Made by a program: the position numbers and the translations under genes. A DNA stretch of 64,000 nt from Alkalibacterium sp. (GTDB lineage: Bacteria; Bacillota; Bacilli; Lactobacillales; Carnobacteriaceae_A), in contig JAFIFE010000008.1 in the NCBI GenBank assembly GCA_020832185.1, positions 16,931 through 80,930 on the forward strand. Reading direction: 5' to 3'. Below, piece after piece: positions 51,080 through 61,435 of the stretch (its first letter is position 1; the number at the start of each line of letters is the position of its first letter). The notes under the pieces are model-generated. The model was given only the letters and a program-made list of their open reading frames with translations, was not told the DNA's origin and searched no databases.

Positions 51080-51916
51080 TGCGTTCAAATTCAATTCTTT
51101 GAGTGTCGCATCAATAAAGTCTCTACGCATTTTGAAGTCGCTTCCGTGTTTTCTGACCGGAGCGACTTTTCCTTCGTCAGAATAGACACCCGCGTATTTA
51201 TCAGGCTGTTCAACGGCTGAGACAACCGATTTGCATCCTTCTTCGATAGACACAAAGAAAGGATCCAGTAGCTTAAACACAAAATCACCTAAGCTCTTAC
51301 TGACGCTGTCTTTACCTATGTTCGTTGAGACCATACCAGGATGGACTGCCGTTGTTCTAAGCCCCCTATGCGAATAGAATTCGTGAAGTTCCTGCGCCAG
51401 GTAAAGAGTACCCAGCTTAGATCGTCCGTACCCTTTGATGGCACTGAAGCGTGTAGGTTTGAAAAACGGTTTTTTCATTGGAGCGAATTTGTAAGCTCCA
51501 GACGAAACAACCACAATCTGCTTACGGTCACTCTTCATGACAAGCGGGATCAGTTCATGTGTCAGCAGAAAGGGTCCGAGGTAATTCGTCGCCATCATCA
51601 ACTCGTACCCATCGATGCTTTCCTGTTTAGATACGGAAACCATGCCTGCATTATTGATCAGACAGTCGATATGGCCAAACTGATCCCTGATCGTCCGAGC
51701 CGATTCACGAACAGAGGACAACTCGCTTAAGTCACATTTGATGATGTCGATGTTTAACTCTGCATTCAATTCAGACAATTCTTCCTTTAATCGATTCCCT
51801 TTTTCAAGGTTACGACACAAGAGCAATACGCGATCAAAAGAGGTGGCCAGTACTTTGACAGCTCCACGCCCAATGCCGGAAGTCGGACCTGTTATAGCTA
51901 AAATTGATTCAGTCAT
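51074..51916 (-). CDS. Short-chain dehydrogenase/reductase, retinol-dehydrogenase-like
   Basis: A 280-residue SDR with TGPTSGIGRGAV near residue 9, the NNAG motif, serine in VVVSSGAYKF and catalytic YGRSK near 162. The C-terminal HPGMVSTNIG is typical. Substrate unknown. AGGAGGACGGACAATA before the ATG. Its ATG overlaps the stop of the upstream membrane protein gene, so it is the third gene of an HTH-membrane protein-SDR operon. Confidence 0.88.
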   Translation of the reverse strand: MTESILAITGPTSGIGRGAVKVLATSFDRVLLLCRNLEKGNRLKEELSELNAELNIDIIKCDLSELSSVRESARTIRDQFGHIDCLINNAGMVSVSKQESIDGYELMMATNYLGPFLLTHELIPLVMKSDRKQIVVVSSGAYKFAPMKKPFFKPTRFSAIKGYGRSKLGTLYLAQELHEFYSHRGLRTTAVHPGMVSTNIGKDSVSKSLGDFVFKLLDPFFVSIEEGCKSVVSAVEQPDKYAGVYSDEGKVAPVRKHGSDFKMRRDFIDATLKELNLNAL

Positions 51917-52365
51917 TATTGTCCGTCCTCCTCGTTGTTATCTCTGACGTCTTTTCTTTTTTCTGCTAAATGTCTAATTAGATAAGCAACCGATGTAGAG
52001 AGCCACATGACTCCCAAAAATGGAAGAGTAATATTAAATGTAATTCGGCCATCTGATATAAAATCAAGGTGCACAGACAATGACCAAAACAGATAAAAAA
52101 ATCCAAATATACCTGCAAAAAGGGTGTTGAGTATAGAAAGTTGATTCTTTTTATAGTAGGCACCATGGTAAACATACATAATTAATGTATAAAATATAGC
52201 TATATATGCTAACAATATATACTCAAGTTCTTTCGTTTCAGCCCACTGTATATTATAAATAGTACCGAAAGTATAATTTGCAAATATTAAAAACCAAAGA
52301 ATATGAAAAGAATGAGATCCGTATTTATAGCGCATGAATTTTTGATATTCATCGTATTTTTTCAA
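51916..52365 (-). CDS. Four-helix membrane protein paired with an XRE regulator
   Basis: A 149-residue protein with four membrane helices (about 20-38, 48-68, 77-97, 108-130) and charged ends (MKKYDEYQKFMRYKYG, AEKRKDVRDNNEEDGQ). Small four-helix proteins of this kind commonly follow a short Xre-type HTH gene in Firmicutes, with unknown function. Its start overlaps the HTH gene by 17 bp. Confidence 0.75.
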   Translation of the reverse strand: MKKYDEYQKFMRYKYGSHSFHILWFLIFANYTFGTIYNIQWAETKELEYILLAYIAIFYTLIMYVYHGAYYKKNQLSILNTLFAGIFGFFYLFWSLSVHLDFISDGRITFNITLPFLGVMWLSTSVAYLIRHLAEKRKDVRDNNEEDGQ

Positions 52366-52567
52366 TGTCAGTATCCTCCCAGAATAAGTCGTTGAGTGTG
52401 ACGTTTAAGACTTTGCAGATTCGGATGCATAATTTGATCGAGGGATTATAATCTCCCCGTTCAATGGCGCTGATCGTCTGGCGTGTCACATCCACCGCAT
52501 CCGCCAGTTCATGCTGAGACATATCCAGTTTTGCTCTGGCTGTCTTTAGCCGCAAATTTTTAGCCAT
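52349..52567 (-). CDS. Small XRE-family transcriptional regulator
   Basis: A 72-residue single-domain helix-turn-helix protein: KLDMSQHELADAVDVTRQTI with AIERGDYNPSIKLCIRICKVLN, the YozG/HTH_3 small type. AAGGAGAAAAAA precedes ATG 52567. It probably controls its own operon with the membrane protein and SDR genes. Confidence 0.9.
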   Translation of the reverse strand: MAKNLRLKTARAKLDMSQHELADAVDVTRQTISAIERGDYNPSIKLCIRICKVLNVTLNDLFWEDTDIEKIR

Positions 52568-52647
52568 TTTTTTCTCCTTTGAGTAACTTATATCGTTCAT
52601 TATGTAAATTATATCTTACATATTATGCAGAGTAAAGGATATTAGCC

Positions 52648-52686
52648 AAAAAAAGCAGGCACACACCTTTTTAGTATGCCCTGCTT
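52648..52686 (-). terminator. Terminator after the Doc toxin gene
   Basis: On the minus strand AAGCAGGGCA pairs with TGCCTGCTT, followed by TTTTT. Confidence 0.8.
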
Positions 52687-52706
52687 CAGTTAAAAATCAT
52701 TATATA

Positions 52707-53120
52707 TTAGCTCTGTTTAGTAATTGATGAAGTGTTATCTTTAACAACCTGGACGATCATTTCTTTTAATTCATTAAAAGGTTTATCCCATGTTGCGACA
52801 GTCACACAAACCTCAACAGCTGTTTCAGTTTGCAGGGAAAGGTGTAATCCATTAATACGTAGAAAATAGACCAGTGACATAAAAGCTGTTCGTTTATTTG
52901 CATTATGAAAACAATGTTTTTTCACTAAATTGATGAATAATATAGCTGCCTTTTCTTCCAAAGTTGGATAGACTTCTTCACCGAAAGCAGTCTGATGAAT
53001 AGACTGCAGGCACATATTCAAAGCTGTGGGTTCCTTCACCCCAACAAACTCTTCGGGAGAATCTTTTTTTATCAAGTAGACATTAAAATAAATGACTTGT
53101 TTCTCTGAGAGGCTATTCAT
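52707..53120 (-). CDS. doc: Doc-type toxin (Fic/Doc family, death-on-curing)
   Basis: A 137-residue Fic-fold protein with the Doc active motif HCFHNANKRTAF near residue 68, a variant of HxFx(D/N)(G/A)NKR. Doc phosphorylates elongation factor Tu; Fic relatives AMPylate. It overlaps the antitoxin gene by 4 bp. In this protein the glycine of the usual GNKR is alanine (ANKR), as seen in other Firmicute Doc proteins. Confidence 0.9.
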   Translation of the reverse strand: MNSLSEKQVIYFNVYLIKKDSPEEFVGVKEPTALNMCLQSIHQTAFGEEVYPTLEEKAAILFINLVKKHCFHNANKRTAFMSLVYFLRINGLHLSLQTETAVEVCVTVATWDKPFNELKEMIVQVVKDNTSSITKQS

Positions 53121-53359
53121 TTGTCCACCAGTGATTTAAACGTTTCTTTATGCTCTTCATATATTGAATCAACCATGTTAATAAAATCTTCGTTTACAAC
53201 ATCGGGTTCCTGTTTAACCAGTTCAACACGATCTTTATCCGTTACAAGTGAGACCGAATCGCCTTCTTTTAGCTTCAAGGCTTCCATTACAGCGGGTGGA
53301 ATAGTCATAACATAACTGTTTCCGCTTTTTCGAATTTTTCGAATTTGCTTAGTATCCAT
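53117..53359 (-). CDS. AbrB/MazE-type antitoxin partner of Doc
   Basis: An 80-residue protein: an N-terminal SpoVT/AbrB domain (KIRKSGNSYVMTIPPAVMEA, then LKEGDSVSLV) and an acidic C-terminal helix (EDFINMVDSIYEEHKETFKS) that would neutralise the toxin. ATG 53359 has GGAGGTATGATA. The usual Doc antitoxin is Phd; here the DNA-binding part is AbrB-like, a swapped-module pair. Confidence 0.87.
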   Translation of the reverse strand: MDTKQIRKIRKSGNSYVMTIPPAVMEALKLKEGDSVSLVTDKDRVELVKQEPDVVNEDFINMVDSIYEEHKETFKSLVDK

Positions 53360-53376
53360 TATCATACCTCCTTGTA

Positions 53377-53398
53377 TATACATCTGTATTTATGTATA
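53377..53398 (-). promoter_or_regulatory. Operator-like repeat of the AbrB-Doc operon
   Basis: TATACAT (53377-53383) and ATGTATA (53392-53398) form a perfect inverted repeat with an 8-bp gap, 18-40 bp upstream of the antitoxin start, suited to autorepression. Confidence 0.55.
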
Positions 53399-53562
53399 CA
53401 TTATATCACAGTGAGACTTTTTGACAATCGTATACAAATCATATTTAGAAAGTTTTTCTAGTATTTCCTGTTTATACAAACTTAATTACCCCGATTCACA
53501 GGCTTATTTCTTTCAATTATGGTATAGTAGGTGCTTATGATTACACTATCGGAGGAAGAGAA

Positions 53563-54207
53563 ATGCTTGACGAACTGAAAAAAGGATTAGCTCATTTTAA
53601 GTCAATTACCTATAAAAAACACGAGAAACTGTATCGTGATCTGGAACATACACAAGACCCTCACACGTTATTTATCGCCTGCTCTGATTCGAGAGTCAGC
53701 CCGGAAATACTTATAGACAGTGACCCTGGAGAAGTGTTCACGATCCGTAACATTGCCAATACGGTGCCTTCTTATGAAACAAGTCATAATGACATCACAA
53801 CTGTATCGTCGATCGAGTATGCCATAGATGTTCTAAAGGTAGAAGAGGTCATCATCTGCGGACACTCTAACTGCGGGGGATGTGCAGCGGTTTTGAATGG
53901 TTGGGGGCATCTAACGGACCTTCCGTATACTCAAAGTTATCTTAAACCACTGGAAACAGTGAAAGAAAAAATCGAGAAATTAAATGCGTTTAAAGATGAC
54001 GAAACTAAAGCTAGACTGATGGAACAAAGGAATGTTGTGGAGCAGGTAAATCACTTAAAAAGTTTCCCTGGAATACAGGAAAAGCTGGAAACGGGTCAAC
54101 TGGAAATCGAAGGCTGGTATTTTGACATTAAGTCCGGATCTGTTTCGGTATATGATGAAGATAACGACACATTTTGCAGAGTAGACGATGAGCGCGGTAA
54201 AGTCTAA
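53563..54207 (+). CDS. Beta-class carbonic anhydrase
   Basis: A 214-residue zinc enzyme with CSDSRVSPE near residue 40 (Cys ligand plus Asp-Arg dyad) and HSNCGGC near 100 (His and Cys ligands). It interconverts CO2 and bicarbonate, feeding carboxylations. ATCGGAGGAAGAGAA precedes the ATG. Single gene with its own terminator. Confidence 0.94.
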   Translation: MLDELKKGLAHFKSITYKKHEKLYRDLEHTQDPHTLFIACSDSRVSPEILIDSDPGEVFTIRNIANTVPSYETSHNDITTVSSIEYAIDVLKVEEVIICGHSNCGGCAAVLNGWGHLTDLPYTQSYLKPLETVKEKIEKLNAFKDDETKARLMEQRNVVEQVNHLKSFPGIQEKLETGQLEIEGWYFDIKSGSVSVYDEDNDTFCRVDDERGKV

Positions 54208-54241
54208 AGGCTAGATCATACTAAAAAAATAATCATGTGGT

Positions 54242-54279
54242 AGAAGGGGTGCGGTATATATACTGCACCTTCTTTTTTG
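54242..54279 (+). terminator. Terminator after carbonic anhydrase
   Basis: AGAAGG(GG)TGC(G)GTA pairs with TACTGCACCTTCT, then TTTTTT. Confidence 0.8.
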
Positions 54280-54362
54280 TAAACATTTTCTGTTTAAATG
54301 GTGCGATATTTGCTATTGTATGGGTATACATAAAATGACTGAAAAGAGGGGGTATAGTTACT

Positions 54363-54548
54363 ATGAAGAAATTGACTAAATCAGCAACTAATAGATCGTT
54401 ACATGGCGTTTGTGGAGGAATCGGAGAATTCTTTAATATATCCCCAACCTTAATTAGACTGATATTTGTTTTTTCTCCCTTTCCCATTCCATTGGTGGTT
54501 TACATATTCCTGGCCAACGTCATGCCTGAAAGCCCGGAATATATCTGA
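54363..54548 (+). CDS. PspC domain protein
   Basis: A 61-residue protein with the PspC core: LTKSATNRSLHGVCGGIGEF, then DISPTLIR-like NISPTLIRLIFVF and one membrane helix (about 33-52). PspC proteins respond to envelope stress. AAGAGGGGGTATAG precedes the ATG. Confidence 0.9.
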   Translation: MKKLTKSATNRSLHGVCGGIGEFFNISPTLIRLIFVFSPFPIPLVVYIFLANVMPESPEYI

Positions 54549-54640
54549 AGAGGTGCTCTTATAGTAAAAGAAGTACACACCATACCCTAGCTTAGATTAA
54601 CAAAGGAACTAAAAGCATACCTTAAAAAAGACTGGACTAA

Positions 54641-56083
<1,443 letters not shown>

Positions 56084-56224
56084 TACAGATAAACTTTAAA
56101 GTGATGAGAATCTTTTAATAGAAGAGGCTCTAAAATTATACACTAATCAGTTTAACACCAGTACGGGAACCAACTTTTTGTACCCATCCATATTATTAGA
56201 TAAAAATGTTAGGAGGAGATTTTT

Positions 56225-56437
56225 ATGGAAAAAGGAATGACTATGTTTACCTTAGGTATTATACTTATCTTGATCAGCACACCAATAGGCTATTGGCTAG
56301 TCGGCGTGCTATACCAAAACCAGAATTTAACGGGAGAATATACGCCCATTTTAAACGGGTATATTCATTCATTAATGCTGGCAGGTAGTCTGTTGTCTAT
56401 CACTGGCTTAGTCGTCTTCATGAGGGACAAAAAATAG
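56225..56437 (+). CDS. Small two-helix membrane protein (70 aa)
   Basis: A 70-residue protein with two helices (FTLGIILILISTPIGYWLVG and LAGSLLSITGLVVFM) separated by a polar segment, ending RDKK. TAGGAGGAGATTTTT precedes ATG 56225. Family not recognised; function unknown. Confidence 0.75.
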   Translation: MEKGMTMFTLGIILILISTPIGYWLVGVLYQNQNLTGEYTPILNGYIHSLMLAGSLLSITGLVVFMRDKK

Positions 56438-56614
56438 GAATTTTTACAGATTTATAGTATTCATCTTTTGATTTTAAATGGGGTTTATACTATTATGCCC
56501 CTATAAAAACAGCCCTATAGTTGACTGCTTCAAAGTACCAGGGGAGACTATCCGTAGGCAATATCTAATGAACACAAAATAATAGCGATTAATAAAAAAC
56601 GAAAGGAGAAAATA

Positions 56615-57460
56615 ATGATTAGAATTCATATTGAGAGAGAGTTCAATGTCAGTCCAGAATTGCTTTGGGAACTTTTGGTGGATCCGGATCATTACCGCTT
56701 TTGGATAGGAGCGTTCTCTGAAGGGGCGTACTTTGATGGGGATTGGACTAAGGGTAGCAAAATACGTTTTTTGGGTGACAACGAAAATGGCATGTTGTCT
56801 GAAATTGTAGAAAGTCAGTGGCCAGAGTTTATTTCAATTAAGCATGTGGGCGTTGTGGTAGATGGTGTCAGTGATTATGATTCTTCTGTGGCTCGGGAGT
56901 GGTCACCAGCCATCGAGAACTATAGATTTATACCAAAGGAAGACGGTACGTGTATCTTTGAAGTAGAGCAAGATGTGCCAGAGGAACAAGCCGAAGAGTT
57001 TAAAGGTAACTGGGAAAAAGCGTTTGACCGCATGGCAAGGGCACTTGAAACACATACAGACATGGGAAAAGTAATTGCCATACGCGAAAAATCTACTAAT
57101 CCTCCCGAGGTCATATGGGAAAAACTGGTTACACCTGAAAAAGTAAAAACCTGGAATGTTGCTAGCGAAAATTGGTATTGTCCAAACGCTAAAAATAAGT
57201 TAGAAGTTGGAGGCGAATTTCACTACGAAATGGCGGCTAAGGACGACAGTGAGTCTTTTGATTTCTGGGGCACATATACGGACATTGAAGAGGGTAAAAA
57301 GCTGTATTTTAAACTGGGTGATGAGCGTAAGGTACGTATCAATATCAGTGAACAACCTTATGGAAGCCTGATTGAAGAGCGCTTTGAGGCAGAACAGCAA
57401 AACAATTTGAACCTTCAGCGCCAAGGGTGGCAAAATATTTTGAAAAACTTAGCTAGGTAA
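56615..57460 (+). CDS. Tandem SRPBCC/AHSA1 domain protein
   Basis: A 281-residue protein made of two START-like domains. Domain 1 (1-145) opens REFNVSPELLWELLVDPDHY; domain 2 (150-281) opens REKSTNPPEVIWEKLVTPEK and has FHYEMAAKDDSESFDFWG and WGTYTDIEEGKKLYF. AHSA1 domains bind hydrophobic ligands and are often encoded singly. A duplication or fusion is visible here. GAAAGGAGAAAATA precedes the ATG. Confidence 0.85.
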   Translation: MIRIHIEREFNVSPELLWELLVDPDHYRFWIGAFSEGAYFDGDWTKGSKIRFLGDNENGMLSEIVESQWPEFISIKHVGVVVDGVSDYDSSVAREWSPAIENYRFIPKEDGTCIFEVEQDVPEEQAEEFKGNWEKAFDRMARALETHTDMGKVIAIREKSTNPPEVIWEKLVTPEKVKTWNVASENWYCPNAKNKLEVGGEFHYEMAAKDDSESFDFWGTYTDIEEGKKLYFKLGDERKVRINISEQPYGSLIEERFEAEQQNNLNLQRQGWQNILKNLAR

Positions 57461-57773
57461 TGTAAAGCAGATGCATCAAAATACCAATCAGCTTTTTAAA
57501 AAGACCTCGTAAAGTGGGTGCTAAAAGATTCCTTTGCGGGGGCTAATTACGTACACTTAAAGCGAGTTTTAAAACAAGAATCAAAACAGAGTATAAATGA
57601 TAATAATAAATAGACAATGGGAACAAGTACAGTTAAAAACCTTATCAGCCATAGCGAAAAAGTATTGGATAAAGTCCATATAATTGTGTCTACGTTTCAG
57701 GTATGGAGAAAGTAACGAGTGGAGAGAGTTCCTAGTTACGTATACTATAGAAAATAGCCAAGATAAATAAGAA
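57461..57773. other. Gene-free stretch, 313 bp
   Basis: AT-rich DNA between the SRPBCC gene and the terminator of the phosphatase gene. I see no ribosome site with a following reading frame, no RNA motif and no clear repeat, though the texture (GAGTGGAGAGAGTTCCTAG) recalls the low-information regions at 1-500 and 38257-38690. Confidence 0.5.
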
Positions 57774-57799
57774 AGCAGAGTAGATAATTCTACTCTGCT
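57774..57799 (-). terminator. Terminator of the phosphatase gene
   Basis: AGCAGAGTAGA-TAAT-TCTACTCTGCT is a perfect 11-bp hairpin; on the minus strand TTTCTT follows, about 90 bp after the phosphatase stop. Confidence 0.75.
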
Positions 57800-57888
57800 A
57801 AAAAGTCTAACTTCTTGGGGTCACTATAAAAAACGGCGTACCACAAAATATAAAAACTTGCTATTTAACATATAGTGAATCATTTTTT

Positions 57889-58485
57889 CTACACACCCTG
57901 TGCCGGATTAATTAATCGAACAAAGTCCACTTCATTATTATTTTTTACATCATATTCTAATATACAGCAATTCCCAAAAGTTTCTCCGTCTAGATCCTCT
58001 GGTTGATTACGTTTTAGGTAATACAGCCACATAACTCCGCCATGAGCAACACAAAGAGTGTTTTTATGTCCTTCATCTAAGATTTCGTGGATAGTCTTGT
58101 CAAAACGACTTTGAGCTTCTGCATCTGATTCTCCATCAAAACGTTTAAAATAATCACCATGGGTAAACTCTACTGTTCCAGACCATGGTTTCTTTGAACG
58201 CTGTAAATCTTCTGGTTCACCTTCTAATATTCCGAAATTCCATTCCTTAAGACCTTTCTTACGAGTGTATGGGAGATCGGTTAGTAGTTCAGTAGTATCG
58301 CAGCAACGTTCATATGTTGAAGAGTACACTTCATCAAATTGAATATTTTTATCATGTAAATGTGATTTGACATGTTTTGCTTGATTGATACCCCTTTCAG
58401 TTAAAGGCGAATCACACCATCCCTGAGTTAACTTTCTTTCATTAAATAAGGTTTGACCATGCCGAATAATGTATAACTTACGCAT
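57889..58485 (-). CDS. Histidine phosphatase (phosphoglycerate mutase-like)
   Basis: A 198-residue histidine phosphatase with the RHGQTLFNER active site near residue 8, the second arginine in YSSTYERCCDTTELL near 55, the glutamate in EWNFGILEGE and second histidine in VAHGGVMW near 147. Substrate unknown; the family includes small phosphatases of sugar and nucleotide phosphates. GGAGGATTTTTTTA precedes the ATG. Confidence 0.92.
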   Translation of the reverse strand: MRKLYIIRHGQTLFNERKLTQGWCDSPLTERGINQAKHVKSHLHDKNIQFDEVYSSTYERCCDTTELLTDLPYTRKKGLKEWNFGILEGEPEDLQRSKKPWSGTVEFTHGDYFKRFDGESDAEAQSRFDKTIHEILDEGHKNTLCVAHGGVMWLYYLKRNQPEDLDGETFGNCCILEYDVKNNNEVDFVRLINPAQGV

Positions 58486-58626
58486 TAAAAAAATCCTCCT
58501 AATTAGTTTTCTACAATTTTTTATTCAGTTGACCACTGATATTTTTGTTATTGGTAACCAGGAGAAAGTAATCAAATCATTTTATAAAGACTTAAAATGA
58601 TGTTCAACCTTTTTTTTACGAGACTA

Positions 58627-59364
58627 TTAAACAGGCTGAGTCGTAGGTCTTATGATCATATCACTAATAGACATTCTATCCGGGGTATCAATGGCAAATA
58701 AAACAGCCGAAGCAATGTCTTCTGAAGTAAGCCCCCAATCTTTCTGTGCCTCATGTAACTCAGAAGCTACTTTTTTGTCACTGATAGTAGTGTATAGCTC
58801 CGTTGCGACAGCCCCTGGAGAGATAATGGTGGATTTGATATTGTTTTGACGTTGTTCTTGTCTTAATCCTTCCATAATTGCTCTCACAGCGAATTTACTC
58901 CCACAGTATACAGCAGATTCTGGATAGACTACATGTCCTGCCACTGAATCTGTTGAAATGATGTGACCAGATTTTTGTTTCACCATAATAGGAAGTGTGG
59001 CTGCTATACCGTTAAGCACACCCATGATATTAATATCTAGTATATTTTTCCATTCTTCTCGATTACCCTTAACTAAAGGTGCAGTAGGCATAATACCTGC
59101 ATTATTATATAATACATCAATACGTCCATATTTTTCTATCGCTAGATCGATCACTTTCTGAACATCTTCAAAAACCGTGACATCAGCAACCAGATAATGT
59201 AAGTCAGCAGTAGGATAAGAATTCTTGATTGATTTTAATCGATCCTCACGTCTCGCAGCAATAATAAGTTTGGCTCCTTTTTCTGAAAGGAGCCTTGCAG
59301 TCGCTTCACCAATACCACTAGAAGCACCCATAATCACGATAACTTTATCTGAAATAGTTGACAT
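58627..59364 (-). CDS. Short-chain dehydrogenase/reductase
   Basis: A 245-residue classical SDR: IVIMGASSGIGEATA near residue 9, NNAGIMPTAPL near 87, catalytic serine in DSVAGH and YCGSK near 152. NADP preference is suggested by AARREDRL. Substrate unknown. It lies 59 bp after a MerR regulator gene on the same strand and is its likely target. Confidence 0.93.
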   Translation of the reverse strand: MSTISDKVIVIMGASSGIGEATARLLSEKGAKLIIAARREDRLKSIKNSYPTADLHYLVADVTVFEDVQKVIDLAIEKYGRIDVLYNNAGIMPTAPLVKGNREEWKNILDINIMGVLNGIAATLPIMVKQKSGHIISTDSVAGHVVYPESAVYCGSKFAVRAIMEGLRQEQRQNNIKSTIISPGAVATELYTTISDKKVASELHEAQKDWGLTSEDIASAVLFAIDTPDRMSISDMIIRPTTQPV

Positions 59365-59423
59365 AACAACTTCCTCCTAAGGTTTATTTGTTTTAATAAA
59401 ACATAAGCAAATACTAAATCCTT

Positions 59424-59765
59424 TTAACTAAGATCCTTAATCTTCAATTCTAACTGTCCAATTGTTTTTTGTAAGTCGTCATTCTTTCCTACTAGTTCGG
59501 CTTTAGCTTTACTTAGAAAGTGTTTTCTCTCAATTTTTGTTTTCGTTCCTTGCTGAGATAGGATTGTATAGTGAATTAATGATTTAACGGATAAACCTGC
59601 TGAACGCATAGATTTTATAAATATGATCCAGTGTAAGTCTTCTTCACAATAGTCCCTCACTCTGCCATTTGTTCTAGTGATTGATGGTATCAAACCCACT
59701 CGCTCGTAATACCTCAACGTTTCTGAAGGAAGGCCTACTCGTTTAGATACTTCTGAGATATTTAT
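59424..59765 (-). CDS. MerR family regulator with apparent ATA start
   Basis: A 114-residue protein when read from codon ATA at 59763-59765: MNISEVSKRVGLPSETLRYY (first residue written as Met), then ERVGLIPSITRTNGRVRDY, a standard MerR winged helix, and a C-terminal coiled coil (KAELVGKNDDLQKTIGQLE). The only usual start codon (TTG 59717) lies inside the recognition region and would destroy the DNA-binding domain. AGGTAGGTGAAAAA stands 5-6 nt ahead of the ATA. An in-frame TGA lies four codons upstream. It resembles NmlR/AdhR-type aldehyde-responsive regulators paired with SDR genes. Either it starts at ATA or it is a newly weakened gene. Confidence 0.7.
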   Translation of the reverse strand: MNISEVSKRVGLPSETLRYYERVGLIPSITRTNGRVRDYCEEDLHWIIFIKSMRSAGLSVKSLIHYTILSQQGTKTKIERKHFLSKAKAELVGKNDDLQKTIGQLELKIKDLS

Positions 59766-59826
59766 ATTTTTTCACCTACCTATTAGATATCAATATATAT
59801 TTTTTAACGCATTACTTCAGAATTTT

Positions 59827-60399
59827 TCAAGTACTCTGTTCAATTATTCTTAACACTTTAGCTGGGGTTCCTGCCACAATGACATTATCTGGAATATCTT
59901 TCGTGACAACTGATCCAGCAGAGACGACTGAATTTTCACCAATTGTAATACCCGGTAAAATGGTTGCTGCAGCACCAATCCAAGCATTCCTCTTTACATG
60001 AATAGGCTTCACTACAAGTCCTCTTCTTTTTTTAGGATCAACTAGGTGATTAACTGTCAAAAGATGTGCTCCAGGTCCTATTAGTACTTGATCTTCAATC
60101 GTTATCCCTCCTAAATCAACAAACATGACATTTTGGTTTATAAAAATATCTTTACCAAATTGAATATGTTTACCAAAATCAGTGTAAAAAGGAAGTGAGA
60201 TTGTGACTGAGCTGTCTATGTTTCTTCCTGTAATTTGTTCCATAAAGGAGATAACTTCTTCTTCAGAACGATAACCCGTGTTCATATCTGCAATTAATCT
60301 CTCGTTGGCTTTTTTGACAACATGAATGTCTATATATTGAGCAGAGCCGGTAAGAATTTCGTTCCCCAGTATTCGACTGTGAAGACCATGATTCGTCAT
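59827..60399 (-). CDS. Maltose/galactoside O-acetyltransferase-like hexapeptide protein
   Basis: A 190-residue left-handed beta-helix acyltransferase: Mac domain at the N-terminus, FINQNVMFVDLGGITIEDQV near 85-104, catalytic histidine in LLTVNH near 117, and WIGAAATILPGITIGENSVV with AGSVVTKDIPDNVIVAGTPA at the end. It transfers acetyl from acetyl-CoA to a sugar or similar hydroxyl. AAGGGGGAGTATGA precedes the ATG. It is divergent from the LysR gene, a likely regulator. Confidence 0.92.
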   Translation of the reverse strand: MTNHGLHSRILGNEILTGSAQYIDIHVVKKANERLIADMNTGYRSEEEVISFMEQITGRNIDSSVTISLPFYTDFGKHIQFGKDIFINQNVMFVDLGGITIEDQVLIGPGAHLLTVNHLVDPKKRRGLVVKPIHVKRNAWIGAAATILPGITIGENSVVSAGSVVTKDIPDNVIVAGTPAKVLRIIEQST

Positions 60400-60562
60400 T
60401 CATACTCCCCCTTATTTATCTTTCTACTTGATACTGTAATCTTAGTTCAATACAATAGAAATAACTAATACCTTTATTGAATAGATAGCCATTCATTTTA
60501 TCTATGTGTATTTGAATGACAAACCAGATTTACTTTTTGTTAACGTATAAGGAGGATTTATT

Positions 60563-61435
60563 TTGGAATTTCGAGTATTAAACTATTTTTTAGCTGTAGC
60601 ACAAGAAGGTACTATCAGTAGTGCTGCCGAAACTTTACACTTAACGCAACCTACCTTGTCAAAGCAGTTAAAAGAACTAGAAGAAGAATTGGGAGTAAAA
60701 TTGTTTGAAAGAGGTAACCGTGAAATACTGTTAACAGAAGAAGGAACTTATTTAGTTAATCGAGGAAAGGAAATTCAAGCTTTGCTTAATAATACAACTG
60801 CTAATATTAGGAAGAGCGAGATAATTAGTGGCGAAATTTCTATTGGCGGAGGAGAAACTGAAGCGATGCGGCTTTTGTCCATTACACTGTCAGCTTTAAT
60901 TAAAAAGAATCCAGATATTAAGGTGAATATATATAGTGGAAATTCTGATGATGTATTGGAAAAGATCGATAAAGGGCTATTAGATTTCGGATTAGTCATT
61001 GATCCAGTTGAAAAGTTGAAATATGAATATGTACAGCTGCCTTTTGCTGATCAATGGGGATTATTAGTTAATAGAAATCATTCACTAGCAGAAAATACTT
61101 TTATATCGCCTAGTGATTTAATCAATACTCCTTTACTGATCTCAAATCAATCTCAAGTCGATAATCAATTAGCTGAATGGTTAGGCAAAAATATTGACCA
61201 TTATAATGTCGTTGGGACGTATAATCTTCTTTATAATGCCTCACTAATGGTGCAAGAAGGCTTGGGGAGTGCATTATGTATAAATGGCATTATTAACACT
61301 GCGGGAACAAATCTAAAATTCATAGAATTAACACCCTCTTTAACTGCTAAAGTAAATCTGGTTTGGAAAAAGAATCGCTTCTTCTCGACTGCGGCTAATG
61401 CATTTCTAGCAGAGATCACTAAAAACTTATCCTAA
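60563..61435 (+). CDS. LysR family transcriptional regulator
   Basis: A 290-residue LTTR: N-terminal winged HTH (MEFRVLNYFLAVAQEGTISS; AAETLHLTQPTLSKQLKELE) and a type 2 periplasmic-binding-like effector domain (about 90-290). TTG start behind AAGGAGGATTTA. Divergent from the acetyltransferase gene and upstream of the thioesterase-like gene, either of which it may control. Confidence 0.94.
   Translation: MEFRVLNYFLAVAQEGTISSAAETLHLTQPTLSKQLKELEEELGVKLFERGNREILLTEEGTYLVNRGKEIQALLNNTTANIRKSEIISGEISIGGGETEAMRLLSITLSALIKKNPDIKVNIYSGNSDDVLEKIDKGLLDFGLVIDPVEKLKYEYVQLPFADQWGLLVNRNHSLAENTFISPSDLINTPLLISNQSQVDNQLAEWLGKNIDHYNVVGTYNLLYNASLMVQEGLGSALCINGIINTAGTNLKFIELTPSLTAKVNLVWKKNRFFSTAANAFLAEITKNLS

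Noticed and set aside
54233..54487. 84-codon minus-strand frame over PspC
   Set aside because: It is antisense to a clear PspC gene and to a terminator.
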